Shown: positions 16,456-24,857, counted from the first letter of the stretch. The stretch: 46,415 bases of DNA from Candidatus Vogelbacteria bacterium RIFOXYD1_FULL_46_19 (GCA_001824825.1 MHTK01000006.1:1-46415), one strand, 5' to 3'. Numbers and translations are program-made. Notes: generated from the sequence alone by a model not told the origin.

Positions 16456-17292
16456 ATGACCAAAGATAAATACACGGCGGTGTGGGTATCACACTCGTCT
16501 TTAGGTGACTTCCTAAAGTGTCCCCGAGCTTATTATTTGCATAATGTCTATAAGGATCCAAAGACAGGTCATAAGCTAAACGTGGTGAGTCCGGCCCTGT
16601 CGCTGGGGAGCGCGGTGCATGAAGTGGTGGAAGGCTTGCTCCAGTACCCAGCGGAGGCTAGAGCTAAGCAACCTCTATTTTCCCATTACGAGTTGGCTTG
16701 GCAAAAAGTGTCTGGCCACCGGGGCGGTTTTAAATCGACTGAGGAAGAACGGGCGAGTAAAGAGAGGGGGCGAAAAATGATTGAGCGAGTGATGGCTCAC
16801 CCTGGACCACTTTTAAATAAGGCGGTTAAGTTGCCCGAACATGAAAACAATATGCCGCCCAATTATTTTTTATCGGAAGAAGATAATATTATTTTGTGTG
16901 GCAAAATCGATTGGTTGGAGTATCTTCCAGAGAATGACAGCTTGCACATTATCGATTTTAAAACCGGTCGACATGAAGAAAATGATGACTCACTACAGTT
17001 GCCTATTTATCTACTTCTACTATCCAACTTACAAAAACGGAAAGTTAACCGAGCTAGTTACTGGTATTTAGAAACTGACAACGAACCCAAGTCCAAGTGG
17101 TTGCCCACTATCGATGAGGCTTATGAAAGAGTCATTGAGGTGGCCAGGCGGGTTAAAGAAGCTCGCGAGCTGGGGGAATTTGCCTGCCCGCACGGAGGGT
17201 GTATGGCTTGCCAGCCGTTTGAAAAAATTTTAGCCGGGGAAGCCGAGTTTGTGGGCGTGGGTGGCTATGGCCAGGATTTATATTTAGCCTAA
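16456..17292 (+). CDS. PD-(D/E)XK nuclease, RecB/Cas4-like, probable Fe-S cluster
   Basis: 278 residues from ATG 16456, preceded by AAGGTGGGG; an in-frame GTG at 16447 is a weaker start. The core is N-I-I-L-C-G-K-I-D-W-L then H-I-I-D-F-K-T-G (the D...DxK pair) and L-Q-L-P-I-Y-L (QxxxY motif). A Cys near the start (F-L-K-C-P-R-A-Y-Y) and three near the end (C-P-H-G-G-C-M-A-C) match the four-Cys [4Fe-4S] arrangement of Cas4, AddB and RecB-domain proteins. No CRISPR or AddA gene is nearby. Probably a DNA exonuclease in repair. Confidence 0.88.
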   Translation: MTKDKYTAVWVSHSSLGDFLKCPRAYYLHNVYKDPKTGHKLNVVSPALSLGSAVHEVVEGLLQYPAEARAKQPLFSHYELAWQKVSGHRGGFKSTEEERASKERGRKMIERVMAHPGPLLNKAVKLPEHENNMPPNYFLSEEDNIILCGKIDWLEYLPENDSLHIIDFKTGRHEENDDSLQLPIYLLLLSNLQKRKVNRASYWYLETDNEPKSKWLPTIDEAYERVIEVARRVKEARELGEFACPHGGCMACQPFEKILAGEAEFVGVGGYGQDLYLA

Positions 17293-17319
17293 GGACGTCT
17301 ATTTGTTTTCTAGGCATGG

Positions 17320-17325
17320 TATAAT
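17320..17325 (+). promoter_or_regulatory. Extended -10 box before 17385 gene
   Basis: TGGTATAAT (TGn-TATAAT) 59 nt before the ATG at 17385; this gene therefore has a short leader, unlike several others in the window. Confidence 0.5.
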
Positions 17326-17384
17326 TAAATAGTAGTAAAACTTAAACTGGTTAAAGGCTAGTTTTTATTTTTGTATGATTTTGT

Positions 17385-17867
17385 ATGAATGAATTTACGG
17401 CTAAAAAATTAGGTGAGGTCTACGCTTTTATTAAAGTTGGCGGCGATCAGTTTAAGAGAAGTCGAGCGGCTTTGGCCTCAGTGATGGCGGAAGTGGAATT
17501 AGAACGAGTCACCCAAACTTACGTCGAACACTTACAAGGTATGGGAGAAGTGCTTCAGACCGCCCCCTTAACAGCTATTATTACGGCTACGGCGGAAGTC
17601 ACTGGCGATAAACTATTGGCGATGGCGCAAGTTTATATGAACAAAGAATCCGATTGGGATGATACTTCAGAAGTACTAGAGTGGTTGGGATTTTTTGAAG
17701 GAGGGGCCATTATTCACCTGGCTCTAGTAGAATCTGCGGCACGGGAGTTGGAGCTGGGAGAGCTGTCAACTTTAGTGGGGGCCGCCGCTGACTTTCATCG
17801 TAGTTTATTGGCCGAAATAGAAATTGCGATCGCGGCGTTGGTTCGATCTAAAGCGTTGACAAGTTAG
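17385..17867 (+). CDS. Hypothetical all-helical protein
   Basis: 160 residues, unrecognised. The sequence is rich in Ala, Leu and Glu and predicted to be entirely alpha-helical, with no membrane segment. His, Glu and Asp are spread through the helices (for example H-L-A-L-V-E-S-A-A-R-E-L-E), so a ferritin-like bundle is conceivable but no conserved E-x-x-H pattern is convincing. It precedes tspO by 26 bp and may be co-transcribed. Confidence 0.65.
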   Translation: MNEFTAKKLGEVYAFIKVGGDQFKRSRAALASVMAEVELERVTQTYVEHLQGMGEVLQTAPLTAIITATAEVTGDKLLAMAQVYMNKESDWDDTSEVLEWLGFFEGGAIIHLALVESAARELELGELSTLVGAAADFHRSLLAEIEIAIAALVRSKALTS

Positions 17868-17893
17868 CCAAGTTGATAACAATAATTTATTAA

Positions 17894-18367
17894 ATGACTT
17901 TAAAACCTGCCTACATAGTTTTCCCGGCTTTGGTGATAACAATGGCTATAGCTGGGGCTTGGGCTACGGGCATAGGTTTAGATTCCGGTTGGTATGAGTC
18001 TTTAAATAAACCCGTTTTAGTACCACTCAATTATGTTTTTGGGCCGGTTTGGACTTTTATTTACATTCTGCTCTCGGTGGCCCTCATTTCGACCTGGTCT
18101 AAGCGTGGTGACTTGCGCTGGCCGAAGCTGGTAGCGGTAATTTTTATTTATAATGCCGTGGTCAATGTCTTATGGAGCTGGGCGTTTTTTGGCTGGGGGG
18201 CTTTAGGCTTGGCCTTGTGGCTGGCTACGGAAATATGGGCTTCGGTTTTAGTGTTGATAATATTATTATGGCAAACCAATCGGCGGGCGGCCTACTGCCT
18301 TTGGCCCTATCTACTGTGGGTGACGCTCGCTGTCTATTTAAACTATGCTATTTGGCTTCTCAATTGA
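17894..18367 (+). CDS. tspO: TspO/MBR family tryptophan-rich sensory protein
   Basis: 157 residues, five transmembrane helices, the normal length. Family motifs: W-Y-E-S-L-N-K-P-x-x-x-P near residue 33, F-G-P-V-W-T-F-I-Y, a Trp-rich fourth helix (N-V-L-W-S-W-A-F-F) and L-N-Y-A-I-W at the end. TspO binds porphyrins and other hydrophobic ligands and is tied to oxidative stress. Its stop codon lies inside the next gene's start region, so translation may be coupled. Confidence 0.95.
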   Translation: MTLKPAYIVFPALVITMAIAGAWATGIGLDSGWYESLNKPVLVPLNYVFGPVWTFIYILLSVALISTWSKRGDLRWPKLVAVIFIYNAVVNVLWSWAFFGWGALGLALWLATEIWASVLVLIILLWQTNRRAAYCLWPYLLWVTLAVYLNYAIWLLN

Positions 18368-18815
18368 TTTAATCGGGCTGTTTATAATGTTGGCCGGTTT
18401 TGTGATTGGGCAGGGAGCGGTCACGGTGATCGACTGGCATGGCTTCTTAGGGCGGAAGTCGGGTTACTGGACCGAGGCTACCACTAGAACGCATAAGGTA
18501 ACTAAACCTTTAATTTGGCTAGGGTTAATATTGGCTGTTAGTGGAGGGATTATTTTATATCGAGAGGAAACTTTAAGGGGTATTCCTTTAATCCATTTAA
18601 TGTTGGCCGGGGGCCTAGTTTTAAACGGCTGTTGGTTGTCTTTTAAAGTTAGTCCTTATTTACTAAAACGAGAAAGTGCCGGTCAGGCGGCCGAGTTGCT
18701 ACCCCAGGCCTGGCAAAGAAAAATTATGCTTAGTTTTTTTGTTTCCGTATTTGGTTGGTGGGGTAGTTTGTTTTTACTTGCTTACTATTTGATAGAAATT
18801 TATCCGGTTGGGTAA
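18345..18815 (+). CDS. Hypothetical four-helix membrane protein
   Basis: 156 residues, about four transmembrane helices, unrecognised. The ATG at 18345 overlaps the last 23 bases of tspO; a later start at 18387 would remove the overlap but shorten the first helix. Notable residues are D-W-H-G-F-L-G-R-K-S-G-Y-W-T-E and a following T-R-T-H-K, charged segments between helices. It is probably co-transcribed with tspO. Function unknown. Confidence 0.65.
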   Translation: MLFGFSIDLIGLFIMLAGFVIGQGAVTVIDWHGFLGRKSGYWTEATTRTHKVTKPLIWLGLILAVSGGIILYREETLRGIPLIHLMLAGGLVLNGCWLSFKVSPYLLKRESAGQAAELLPQAWQRKIMLSFFVSVFGWWGSLFLLAYYLIEIYPVG

Positions 18816-18870
18816 CCGCTTGATGTGACCCCTTTTTTCTGTTACAAAGTAACAATCTTTTTATATTTCT

Positions 18871-19395
18871 ATGAAAATTACTATTTATGGTTTACCAGGG
18901 ACCGGCACCAGTACGGTGGGGTGCTTACTGGCGGCTAAACTCGGCTATGAATTTAAGTATAGTGGAGCCATGTTTCGCCAGAAGGCTGAAGCCTTAAGTC
19001 TAACTTTAAACGAATTAGAGAGTTTGGCTCAAACTGACCCGAGCTATGATTTAGAGTTGGACCAAACTGTAACCGCTTACGGCCAAAAGCATACTAACTT
19101 TGTTTTTGATAGCCGGTTGGCTTGGCACTTTATTCCGGATTCCTTCAAAATAAAATTTGACTGCAGTGAACCGGTTAGAATAGCTCGGATCGCTCGGCGG
19201 GAAAATAAATCCTTAGCCCAAGCTCGGGCCGAAACCAACGATCGAATGGAAAAAATATTTGAGCGTTACGCCCGATACTATGGAATAACCAATTGCACCT
19301 GCGAGGCTAACTTTGACTTTTCTATTAATACTACCTCTATTAGTCCCAGTGAAGTTTGTGCTCGTTTGGAGACGGTTATTAAAGACTTAAAATAA
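18871..19395 (+). CDS. cmk: Archaeal-type cytidylate kinase-like protein
   Basis: 174 residues. P-loop G-L-P-G-T-G-T-S-T (residues ~7-15), then Y-K/S-G-x-M-F-R near 30-36 and F-V-F-D-S-R-L-A-W around 82, the DSRLA motif of short, archaeal-type CMP kinases. The LID-like R-I-A-R-I-A-R-R-E and D-R...R-Y-x-x-Y-Y-G-I at ~105-145 also fit. It would phosphorylate CMP and dCMP. It sits 2 bp before tgt and is surely in the same transcript. Confidence 0.8.
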   Translation: MKITIYGLPGTGTSTVGCLLAAKLGYEFKYSGAMFRQKAEALSLTLNELESLAQTDPSYDLELDQTVTAYGQKHTNFVFDSRLAWHFIPDSFKIKFDCSEPVRIARIARRENKSLAQARAETNDRMEKIFERYARYYGITNCTCEANFDFSINTTSISPSEVCARLETVIKDLK

Positions 19396-19397
19396 TA

Positions 19398-20600
19398 ATG
19401 AATCCTATAAATTTTCAAGTTGCTAAGACCACGGGCCGACTAGCTCGAGCGGGGGTACTAGCGACGCCTCATGGTGAGATGTTAACCCCAACTTTAACGG
19501 TGGTGGGTACTAAAGGGACGGTTAAAGCCCTCACTCCGGAGCAACTGAGAGCGGTGGGGGTTCAAGCGGTTTTAGCTAATACTTATCACTTATACTTAGA
19601 GCCCGGTGACGAGCAGGTGGCGGCGGCCGGCGGCTTGCATCAGTTTATGAATTGGGCCGGACCCATTTACACCGACTCGGGTGGCTTTCAAGTTTTTTCT
19701 TTAGGGGCGGCCTATGGCGAGGGTGGAGTGACCAAGTTTGCGGCGACGGGCGAGCAAAATGCTAAAACAATGGCTGCCGAAGGGGTGGTTAAACTAGCTC
19801 GGATCGATGATGACGGGGTGACGTTTAAGTCACATTTAGATGGATCGGAACATCGTTTGACTCCGGAAAAATCAATTGCTATTCAGCATAACTTAAAAGC
19901 CGACGTAATTTTTGCTTTTGATGAGTGTACTTCCCCTCAGGCTGATTACCGGTATCAAGTCGAGGCGTTGGAGCGGACTCACTCTTGGGCTAAGCGTTCT
20001 TTGGCTTACCACCAAGCGTCGTCCCCAGCCGAAGAGCAAGGGCTATTTGGGATTATTCAAGGCGGGCGGTTTGAAGATTTGCGGCGTCGGTCGGCGGAAA
20101 CTCTGAGCGCGATGACCGGGTTGGCCGGGTTTGGAATCGGGGGGTCATTTTCTAAAGCCGATTTAGGGGCATCGATAGAGATAGTTAGTGAAATTTTACC
20201 TCGGGATAAACCGCGCCATTTGTTAGGGATTGGGGAACCGGAAGATTTGCTAGCCGGAGTAGCGGCGGGGATTGATACTTTCGACTGTGTCGCTCCAACC
20301 AGAATGGCGAGAAATGGTACTTTGTATACCAGACAGGGTAAAATTAATATTTTTAACAATCGCTATCGGTCGGCCCTGCGGCCAATTGAGGAAGAGTGTG
20401 ATTGCTATACCTGCCGACATTATACTCAAGCCTACCTGGCTCATCTTTTTAGGAGTAAAGAGATGCTCGCGGCCACTCTCGCCTCCATTCATAACTTACG
20501 TTTTATTGTCCGACTCTTGGAAGAAATCAGACAAGCCATCTTAGATAATAATTTTTCTACTTTTCAGACGGCTTTTTTGACGGATTATTGCCGTCACTAA
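19398..20600 (+). CDS. tgt: tRNA-guanine transglycosylase (queuine tRNA-ribosyltransferase)
   Basis: 400 residues, slightly over the usual ~375. Y-T-D-S-G-G-F-Q-V-F-S-L-G carries the base-binding Asp; T-F-D-C-V-A-P-T-R-M-A-R-N-G-T has the nucleophilic Asp of the D-C-V motif; C-D-C-Y-T-C-R-H-Y plus a later H-N-L gives the Cys3-His zinc site. The enzyme swaps guanine 34 of tRNAs for preQ1 in bacteria. No preQ1 synthesis genes are in the window, so base supply or salvage is unknown. Confidence 0.97.
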   Translation: MNPINFQVAKTTGRLARAGVLATPHGEMLTPTLTVVGTKGTVKALTPEQLRAVGVQAVLANTYHLYLEPGDEQVAAAGGLHQFMNWAGPIYTDSGGFQVFSLGAAYGEGGVTKFAATGEQNAKTMAAEGVVKLARIDDDGVTFKSHLDGSEHRLTPEKSIAIQHNLKADVIFAFDECTSPQADYRYQVEALERTHSWAKRSLAYHQASSPAEEQGLFGIIQGGRFEDLRRRSAETLSAMTGLAGFGIGGSFSKADLGASIEIVSEILPRDKPRHLLGIGEPEDLLAGVAAGIDTFDCVAPTRMARNGTLYTRQGKINIFNNRYRSALRPIEEECDCYTCRHYTQAYLAHLFRSKEMLAATLASIHNLRFIVRLLEEIRQAILDNNFSTFQTAFLTDYCRH

Positions 20601-20679
20601 TTGGGTGATAAAATAATTTAACTGTGTTATGCTGGCGGCTGATCAATATGATGTGAAAAATAGGAAAGGAGTTTAAGCT

Positions 20680-20955
20680 ATGTCTTCATTGGAAGTGAGT
20701 GAGGAGTCAGAACAAGTTTATCAAGTTCCAGCCTCAACTTTTGAAGCCGCTTTAGGGCGGTTACTCAAAAAGATCGAGGGTTCTAAAGCTTCTTACAACC
20801 CGACTATGGAAGAAATTTCCCATTACGTCATAGCTCGGCGGCATTTTCCTTATTTATGCCAGGCTATCGATGAGGTGGTCTTGCTCTGTCCTGGTGGAGG
20901 TCCGACTTTTATGAAAAAGCCTTATGATCCCACGGAAACCAAGCGGGTCATCTAG
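20680..20955 (+). CDS. Hypothetical small protein
   Basis: 91 residues, unrecognised, with no membrane segment. A clear AAAGGAG lies before the ATG. The frame ends in K-K-P-Y-D-P-T-E-T-K-R-V-I. It is a single-gene unit closed by a hairpin terminator, like the other Shine-Dalgarno-led genes of the window. No motif can be named. Confidence 0.65.
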   Translation: MSSLEVSEESEQVYQVPASTFEAALGRLLKKIEGSKASYNPTMEEISHYVIARRHFPYLCQAIDEVVLLCPGGGPTFMKKPYDPTETKRVI

Positions 20956-20993
20956 TAGGACACGATTGTTTTATCTTTTTATCGTTTTCATTT

Positions 20994-21034
20994 AACGCCT
21001 CAGTGAAGAAATTCATTTAGGCGTTTCCTTTTTT
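20994..21034 (+). terminator. Rho-independent terminator upstream of uvrB
   Basis: AACGCCT / AGGCGTT stem with an inner TGAA/TTCA pairing, followed by TCCTTTTTTCT. Confidence 0.85.
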
Positions 21035-21061
21035 CTGTGAGGTCTGTTAAATTAAGCCAAT

Positions 21062-23086
21062 ATGAATGGTTTTAATTTAAGTACCGAATACACCCCCAAG
21101 GGTGACCAACCGAAGGCGATTGAAGCGCTGGTCAAGGGTCTAGAGTCTGGCCTGGCTGATCAAACCCTTTTGGGCGTGACCGGCTCGGGTAAAACTTATA
21201 CCGCAGCTAATGTGATAGCGAGGGTCAACAAGCCAACTTTGGTTATTGCCCACAACAAAACCTTAGCGGCCCAACTGGCTCAAGAGTATCGCGATTTCTT
21301 TCCCAACAATGCGGTGCATTATTTTGTGTCTTATTACGACTATTACCAGCCGGAAGCCTACTTGCCGGTGACTGATACTTATATTGAAAAGGATGCCGCC
21401 ATTAACGAGGAAATTGAGCGTTTGCGTCACGCCTCCACCCAGGCCCTGCTATCACGGTCGGATGTTATTATTGTGGCATCAGTATCTTGTATATACGGCT
21501 TGGGTAGTCCAGCTGAATATGAGCGGGAACACATGCGGATTTTGGTTGATCAAACCATATCGAGAGAGTCTTTTATGAAAGAGTTGATCGCTCGCTTTTT
21601 TGAACGGACGAATGCTGATCTGACACCCGGGACTTTTCGGTCGATTGGTAACTCGATAGAAATAATGCCGGCTTCAGAAAAAGAAATTTACAATATTAAA
21701 ATTTCGGGTGGGGCGATTACAGAAATTCTGCGTCTGGATGCGGTCAGTCGATCGGTGGTCGCAGAATTAAACGATTTTTATTTATTTCCGGCCAAACACT
21801 TTGTGACCACCGAAGCTGAACGACGGCGAGCGATAGGCAGTATTTCGGCCGAACTGGAAGATCAGCTTAAAAAATTAGCCAAACAAGGGAAGGTGTTGGA
21901 GGTGGAGCGTTTGAAAAGGCGGACCCGCTATGACTTGGCTTTGATTGCAGAAATTGGCTATTGTAACGGCATCGAAAATTATTCGAGACATTTATCGGGC
22001 CGGCCCGCCGGCGAAGCACCAGACACGCTTTTGTCCTATTTTCCGAAAACCACCGATGGTCGACCAGACTTTTTAACTATTATCGACGAGTCTCATGTGA
22101 GCGTGTCGCAAATCGGGGGGATGTACGCCGGTGATCGGAGCCGGAAAGAAACTTTGGTCGAGTATGGTTTTCGTTTACCTAGTGCTTTGGATAACCGGCC
22201 CCTTAAATTTTCCGAATTTCGGGAGCGAGTGGGTCCGATAATTTATACCAGTGCCACTCCGGGGTCTTACGAGTTGGAGTATAGCGAGCCGCCGGCGGGG
22301 AAAATAGTAGAGCAAATTATCCGTCCGACCGGCCTCTTAGACCCCCAGCTTGAGATTCGGCCGGTGGTGGGGAGGGCTAGTTATTCGGGCCAAGTTCAAG
22401 ATTTTATTACCGAAGCTAAAAAAGAAATTAAAAAAGGTTACCGTGCCATAGCGACCACCCTGACCAAGAAAATGGCCGAAGACCTGAGTGAGTTCCTAAA
22501 AGCGGCCGGGATTAAGGCTGAGTATTTGCACAGCGAAATTAAAACTTTGGATCGAATTATGATCCTTAGTAATTTTCGTAAAGGGGAGTTTGATGTTTTG
22601 GTGGGGGTGAACCTGTTGCGGGAAGGTTTGGATTTACCCGAGGTGTCGTTTATCGGCATTTTGGATGCGGATAAGGAAGGATTTTTACGCTCGGAAACTT
22701 CACTGGTCCAAACTATTGGTCGGGCGGCTCGTAATGTAGACGGCCGGGTAATTCTCTACGCGGATGTCGTGACTGGCTCCATGAAGCGGGCAATAGACGA
22801 GACCAACCGGCGACGAAGTATTCAGCTTGAGTATAACAAGAAGCATAGCATCACTCCGCAGTCGATCAAAAAAAATATTAAGAATATTACGGACAGTATT
22901 ATGTCGGAACGGGAGAAGACTGTGCGTCGTCTGATCGAACTTGACCAAGCCACCGTGGGTACAGATAAAAAGGCCCTAAAAAAGCTAATCAAAGATAAAG
23001 AAAGGCAAATGTCGGAAGCGGTCAAACTTCTGGACTTCGAAACCGCGGCCATTTTGCGGGATGAGATTAAAGTATTAACTAATTAA
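21062..23086 (+). CDS. uvrB: Excinuclease ABC subunit B
   Basis: 674 residues, full length. Walker A G-V-T-G-S-G-K-T, the beta-hairpin region Y-Y-D-Y-Y-Q-P-E-A-Y, helicase motif D-E-S-H-V, T-S-A-T-P, L-R-E-G-L-D-L-P-E-V and Q-T-I-G-R-A-A-R are all intact, with a C-terminal UVR domain (L-D-F-E-T-A-A-x-L-R-D-E-I) for UvrC contact. UvrB verifies damage and loads UvrC in nucleotide excision repair. uvrA, uvrC and lexA are all within 9 kb. No SOS box was seen before uvrB itself. Confidence 0.98.
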   Translation: MNGFNLSTEYTPKGDQPKAIEALVKGLESGLADQTLLGVTGSGKTYTAANVIARVNKPTLVIAHNKTLAAQLAQEYRDFFPNNAVHYFVSYYDYYQPEAYLPVTDTYIEKDAAINEEIERLRHASTQALLSRSDVIIVASVSCIYGLGSPAEYEREHMRILVDQTISRESFMKELIARFFERTNADLTPGTFRSIGNSIEIMPASEKEIYNIKISGGAITEILRLDAVSRSVVAELNDFYLFPAKHFVTTEAERRRAIGSISAELEDQLKKLAKQGKVLEVERLKRRTRYDLALIAEIGYCNGIENYSRHLSGRPAGEAPDTLLSYFPKTTDGRPDFLTIIDESHVSVSQIGGMYAGDRSRKETLVEYGFRLPSALDNRPLKFSEFRERVGPIIYTSATPGSYELEYSEPPAGKIVEQIIRPTGLLDPQLEIRPVVGRASYSGQVQDFITEAKKEIKKGYRAIATTLTKKMAEDLSEFLKAAGIKAEYLHSEIKTLDRIMILSNFRKGEFDVLVGVNLLREGLDLPEVSFIGILDADKEGFLRSETSLVQTIGRAARNVDGRVILYADVVTGSMKRAIDETNRRRSIQLEYNKKHSITPQSIKKNIKNITDSIMSEREKTVRRLIELDQATVGTDKKALKKLIKDKERQMSEAVKLLDFETAAILRDEIKVLTN

Positions 23087-23092
23087 AATAGT

Positions 23093-23119
23093 ACTCTCTA
23101 AGGGGAGGCCTTAGAGAGT
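23093..23119 (+). terminator. Hairpin after uvrB
   Basis: An 11-bp perfect stem ACTCTCTAAGG / CCTTAGAGAGT with a GGAGG loop directly after the uvrB stop. No long T run follows; the IS element begins 12 bp later. Confidence 0.65.
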
Positions 23120-23122
23120 TGG

Positions 23123-23131
23123 GGATAACTT
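23123..23131 (+). repeat. Left copy of target-site duplication
   Basis: GGATAACTT, identical to 24786-24794, directly outside the left terminal repeat. Confidence 0.75.
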
Positions 23132-23143
23132 CGTTCATATCCC

Positions 23144-23171
23144 TTGACAACATAATTCTATCTGCTAAGCT
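23144..23171 (+). promoter_or_regulatory. Transposase promoter overlapping the left terminal repeat
   Basis: TTGACA, 16 bp, TAAGCT (with TG at -14/-15), 6 nt before the transposase ATG. The -35 lies within the terminal repeat, so transposase binding could repress it. Confidence 0.65.
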
Positions 23172-23177
23172 GTAGGT

Positions 23178-24041
23178 ATGTCCAGAGATACTAAATACTC
23201 AATCAAGAACCTACAGAAAGACTTTCCTACCGACGAAGCCTGTCTCGCCTTTATCTTCGATACTCTACATAGCCACAAGTGCTCTTGTGGGGGCGAATAC
23301 CGACCGGTAAAGGGACGTAAGCAGTTCCAGTGTTCTAAGTGCCGTTTCCAGATCGCTCCAGCCTCTGGTACGATATTTCATAAGTCTGATACCCCTCTTA
23401 CCCTCTGGTTCCACGCTATCTGGATATTCTCTAATGCTAAGTCTGGTATCTCGGCCAAGGAAATGGAGCGACAGCTAGGAGTCACCTACAAGTGCGCTTG
23501 GCGGATTCTTTCTCTGATCCGTAAGGCTCTTAAAGATGAAAACAAGGACAAGTTGGGCGGTGATGTAGAGATAGACACTGGTTTCTTGGGTGGCCGACAC
23601 TATGCGGGTCGCAATAACGAGAAGTTAAGTGAATCTATTGCTAAGAAAGCAGTGGTTAATGTTGCCTACGAACGAGGTGGCCGAATCGTGGCAGAAATTG
23701 CTACTGATAATTCATCAGAATCTATGCGGGGGTTTGTGGAAAAGTATGTCTCACAAAATGCTCGGATGTATACCGACAGTAGTCGTGTCTATCATCAGTT
23801 TAACGAGCGGGATATTGAAAAGGTAAACCACAATAAGCGGGAGTTTTCTCGTGGGACAGTGCATATCAATACTGTAGAGACGTTTTTTGCCCACCTAAAA
23901 CGGAGTATGCGGGGTACCTATAAAGTGCTATCTAAGAAGCACCTACAGTCTTACCTTGACCTTTTTGTCTGGCACTACAACAATCGACACAACGACAGGG
24001 AGAGGTTTGCGGTTTTGCTCGGTACCGTATTGCATGCTTAA
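23178..24041 (+). CDS. IS1595-family (ISXO2-like) DDE transposase
   Basis: 287 residues. The N-terminal zinc ribbon shows C-S-C-G-G-E-Y and Q-C-S-K-C-R-F-Q, followed by T-x-F-H-K-S-x-T-P-L-x-x-W-F, the IS1595 signature. The DDE domain has D in E-I-D-T-G-F-L-G-G (~134), D in Y-T-D-S-S-R-V-Y (~200) and a late N-x-V-E-T-F-F-A-H-L-K-R with Glu (~236). All look intact. It moves the surrounding element by cut-and-paste or replicative transposition. Confidence 0.95.
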   Translation: MSRDTKYSIKNLQKDFPTDEACLAFIFDTLHSHKCSCGGEYRPVKGRKQFQCSKCRFQIAPASGTIFHKSDTPLTLWFHAIWIFSNAKSGISAKEMERQLGVTYKCAWRILSLIRKALKDENKDKLGGDVEIDTGFLGGRHYAGRNNEKLSESIAKKAVVNVAYERGGRIVAEIATDNSSESMRGFVEKYVSQNARMYTDSSRVYHQFNERDIEKVNHNKREFSRGTVHINTVETFFAHLKRSMRGTYKVLSKKHLQSYLDLFVWHYNNRHNDRERFAVLLGTVLHA

Positions 24042-24049
24042 GTACAGAT

Positions 24050-24706
24050 ATGAAAAACTTTTTAGAAACAATCATATTGAAGTTGAATAAAATAAGTAAG
24101 TACGACCATATTACCTTTTTTAAAAAAACTTGGAAACTGGCTACTGGTTTTTACCAAAGGTTAGTGAAACCACATACTTTAATCGTGCTTATAACTATCT
24201 GTAGCATTTTATCAATAGTATTGAGTTCCACTCTATTTTACTTTGACAACAAAAAAGATACATCTTTTTTCTCCTCTCTATACGTTAACGATCTTACTAA
24301 CCGATTTGTAGCCAAAAACGACATCCTACGCCTAAATCATATTATAAGCCAAATCCATTTTTGCTCGACCAGCGGAAACGGTGAAAGTAAGTGCGCATTT
24401 GTACCTCTCGAACCTTCATTCATGCAGCAAGCATATATGGCCCACGAGGCCATGAAGGGTAAGATGTTTGTGAGTACTAGCTTTTTACAAAGTATTGATA
24501 CTCCTAAGGAGTATTATGATGCTATCGATCAGCAAGCTATAAATAACGCAAACGCCCATGTTTTCCAAAACGTCTACGAACTTAATAAAATCGAAATAAC
24601 GGAGAATAAAGTTTTTTGGTTTTTATCGCTTGTTCAAATACTAAACGCTTTCTTTGCAATAACGCTTTTCTATCAAGAGAGAAAAGAGAGAACAGCCAAG
24701 CAATAG
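24050..24706 (+). CDS. IS passenger gene: two-helix membrane protein of unknown function
   Basis: 218 residues, 8 bp after the transposase stop and inside the terminal repeats. Helices lie at ~45-66 and ~190-207; the ~120-residue part between them is probably outside the membrane and has two Cys (H-F-C-S-T-S...K-C-A-F) that could pair. Both ends are cytoplasmic and basic. It is more AT-rich than the host genes. No family is recognised. IS1595 relatives are known to carry passenger genes, so this is a true cargo candidate. Confidence 0.72.
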   Translation: MKNFLETIILKLNKISKYDHITFFKKTWKLATGFYQRLVKPHTLIVLITICSILSIVLSSTLFYFDNKKDTSFFSSLYVNDLTNRFVAKNDILRLNHIISQIHFCSTSGNGESKCAFVPLEPSFMQQAYMAHEAMKGKMFVSTSFLQSIDTPKEYYDAIDQQAINNANAHVFQNVYELNKIEITENKVFWFLSLVQILNAFFAITLFYQERKERTAKQ

Positions 24707-24785
24707 GTATATACCGAAGCTAAGTAAAGTAAGTTTATAGGCCAGTTTTTCATTTTATATAATTATGTTGTTAAGGGACACGAGT

Positions 24786-24794
24786 GGATAACTT
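24786..24794 (+). repeat. Right copy of target-site duplication
   Basis: GGATAACTT, matching 23123-23131. Confidence 0.75.
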
Positions 24795-24797
24795 GGC

Positions 24798-24826
24798 TTG
24801 CCGGTGAACGCTCGTTCACCTATAAT
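24798..24826 (+). promoter_or_regulatory. lexA operon promoter with embedded SOS (LexA) box
   Basis: -35 TTGCCG, exactly 17 bp, -10 TATAAT. The spacer contains GAACGCTCGTTC (24806-24817) within the longer palindrome GGTGAACG ct CGTTCACC. This is the Gram-positive-type LexA/DinR operator GAAC-N4-GTTC. LexA bound here would block RNA polymerase, giving autoregulation of the lexA operon. The IS target duplication ends only 3 bp upstream. Confidence 0.85.
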
Positions 24827-24857
24827 AAATTTATTACCACTAAGTCATTTATATCCT

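Larger units (their letters stand above)
23132..24785 (+). mobile_element. IS1595-family-like insertion sequence with passenger gene
   Basis: A 1654-bp element. Its ends (23132-23157 and 24761-24785) are imperfect inverted repeats sharing TCCCTT and the inner core ACAACATAATT. It is flanked by a 9-bp direct repeat GGATAACTT, close to the 8-bp duplications usual for IS1595. It contains the transposase gene and a second gene for a membrane protein. It sits between the uvrB hairpin and the lexA promoter. Both ends look intact, so it may still be mobile. Confidence 0.85.

Noticed and set aside
24798-24857. Longer start for the lexA-linked small gene
   Set aside because: The upstream start lies inside the promoter and SOS box, so it cannot be in the transcript.
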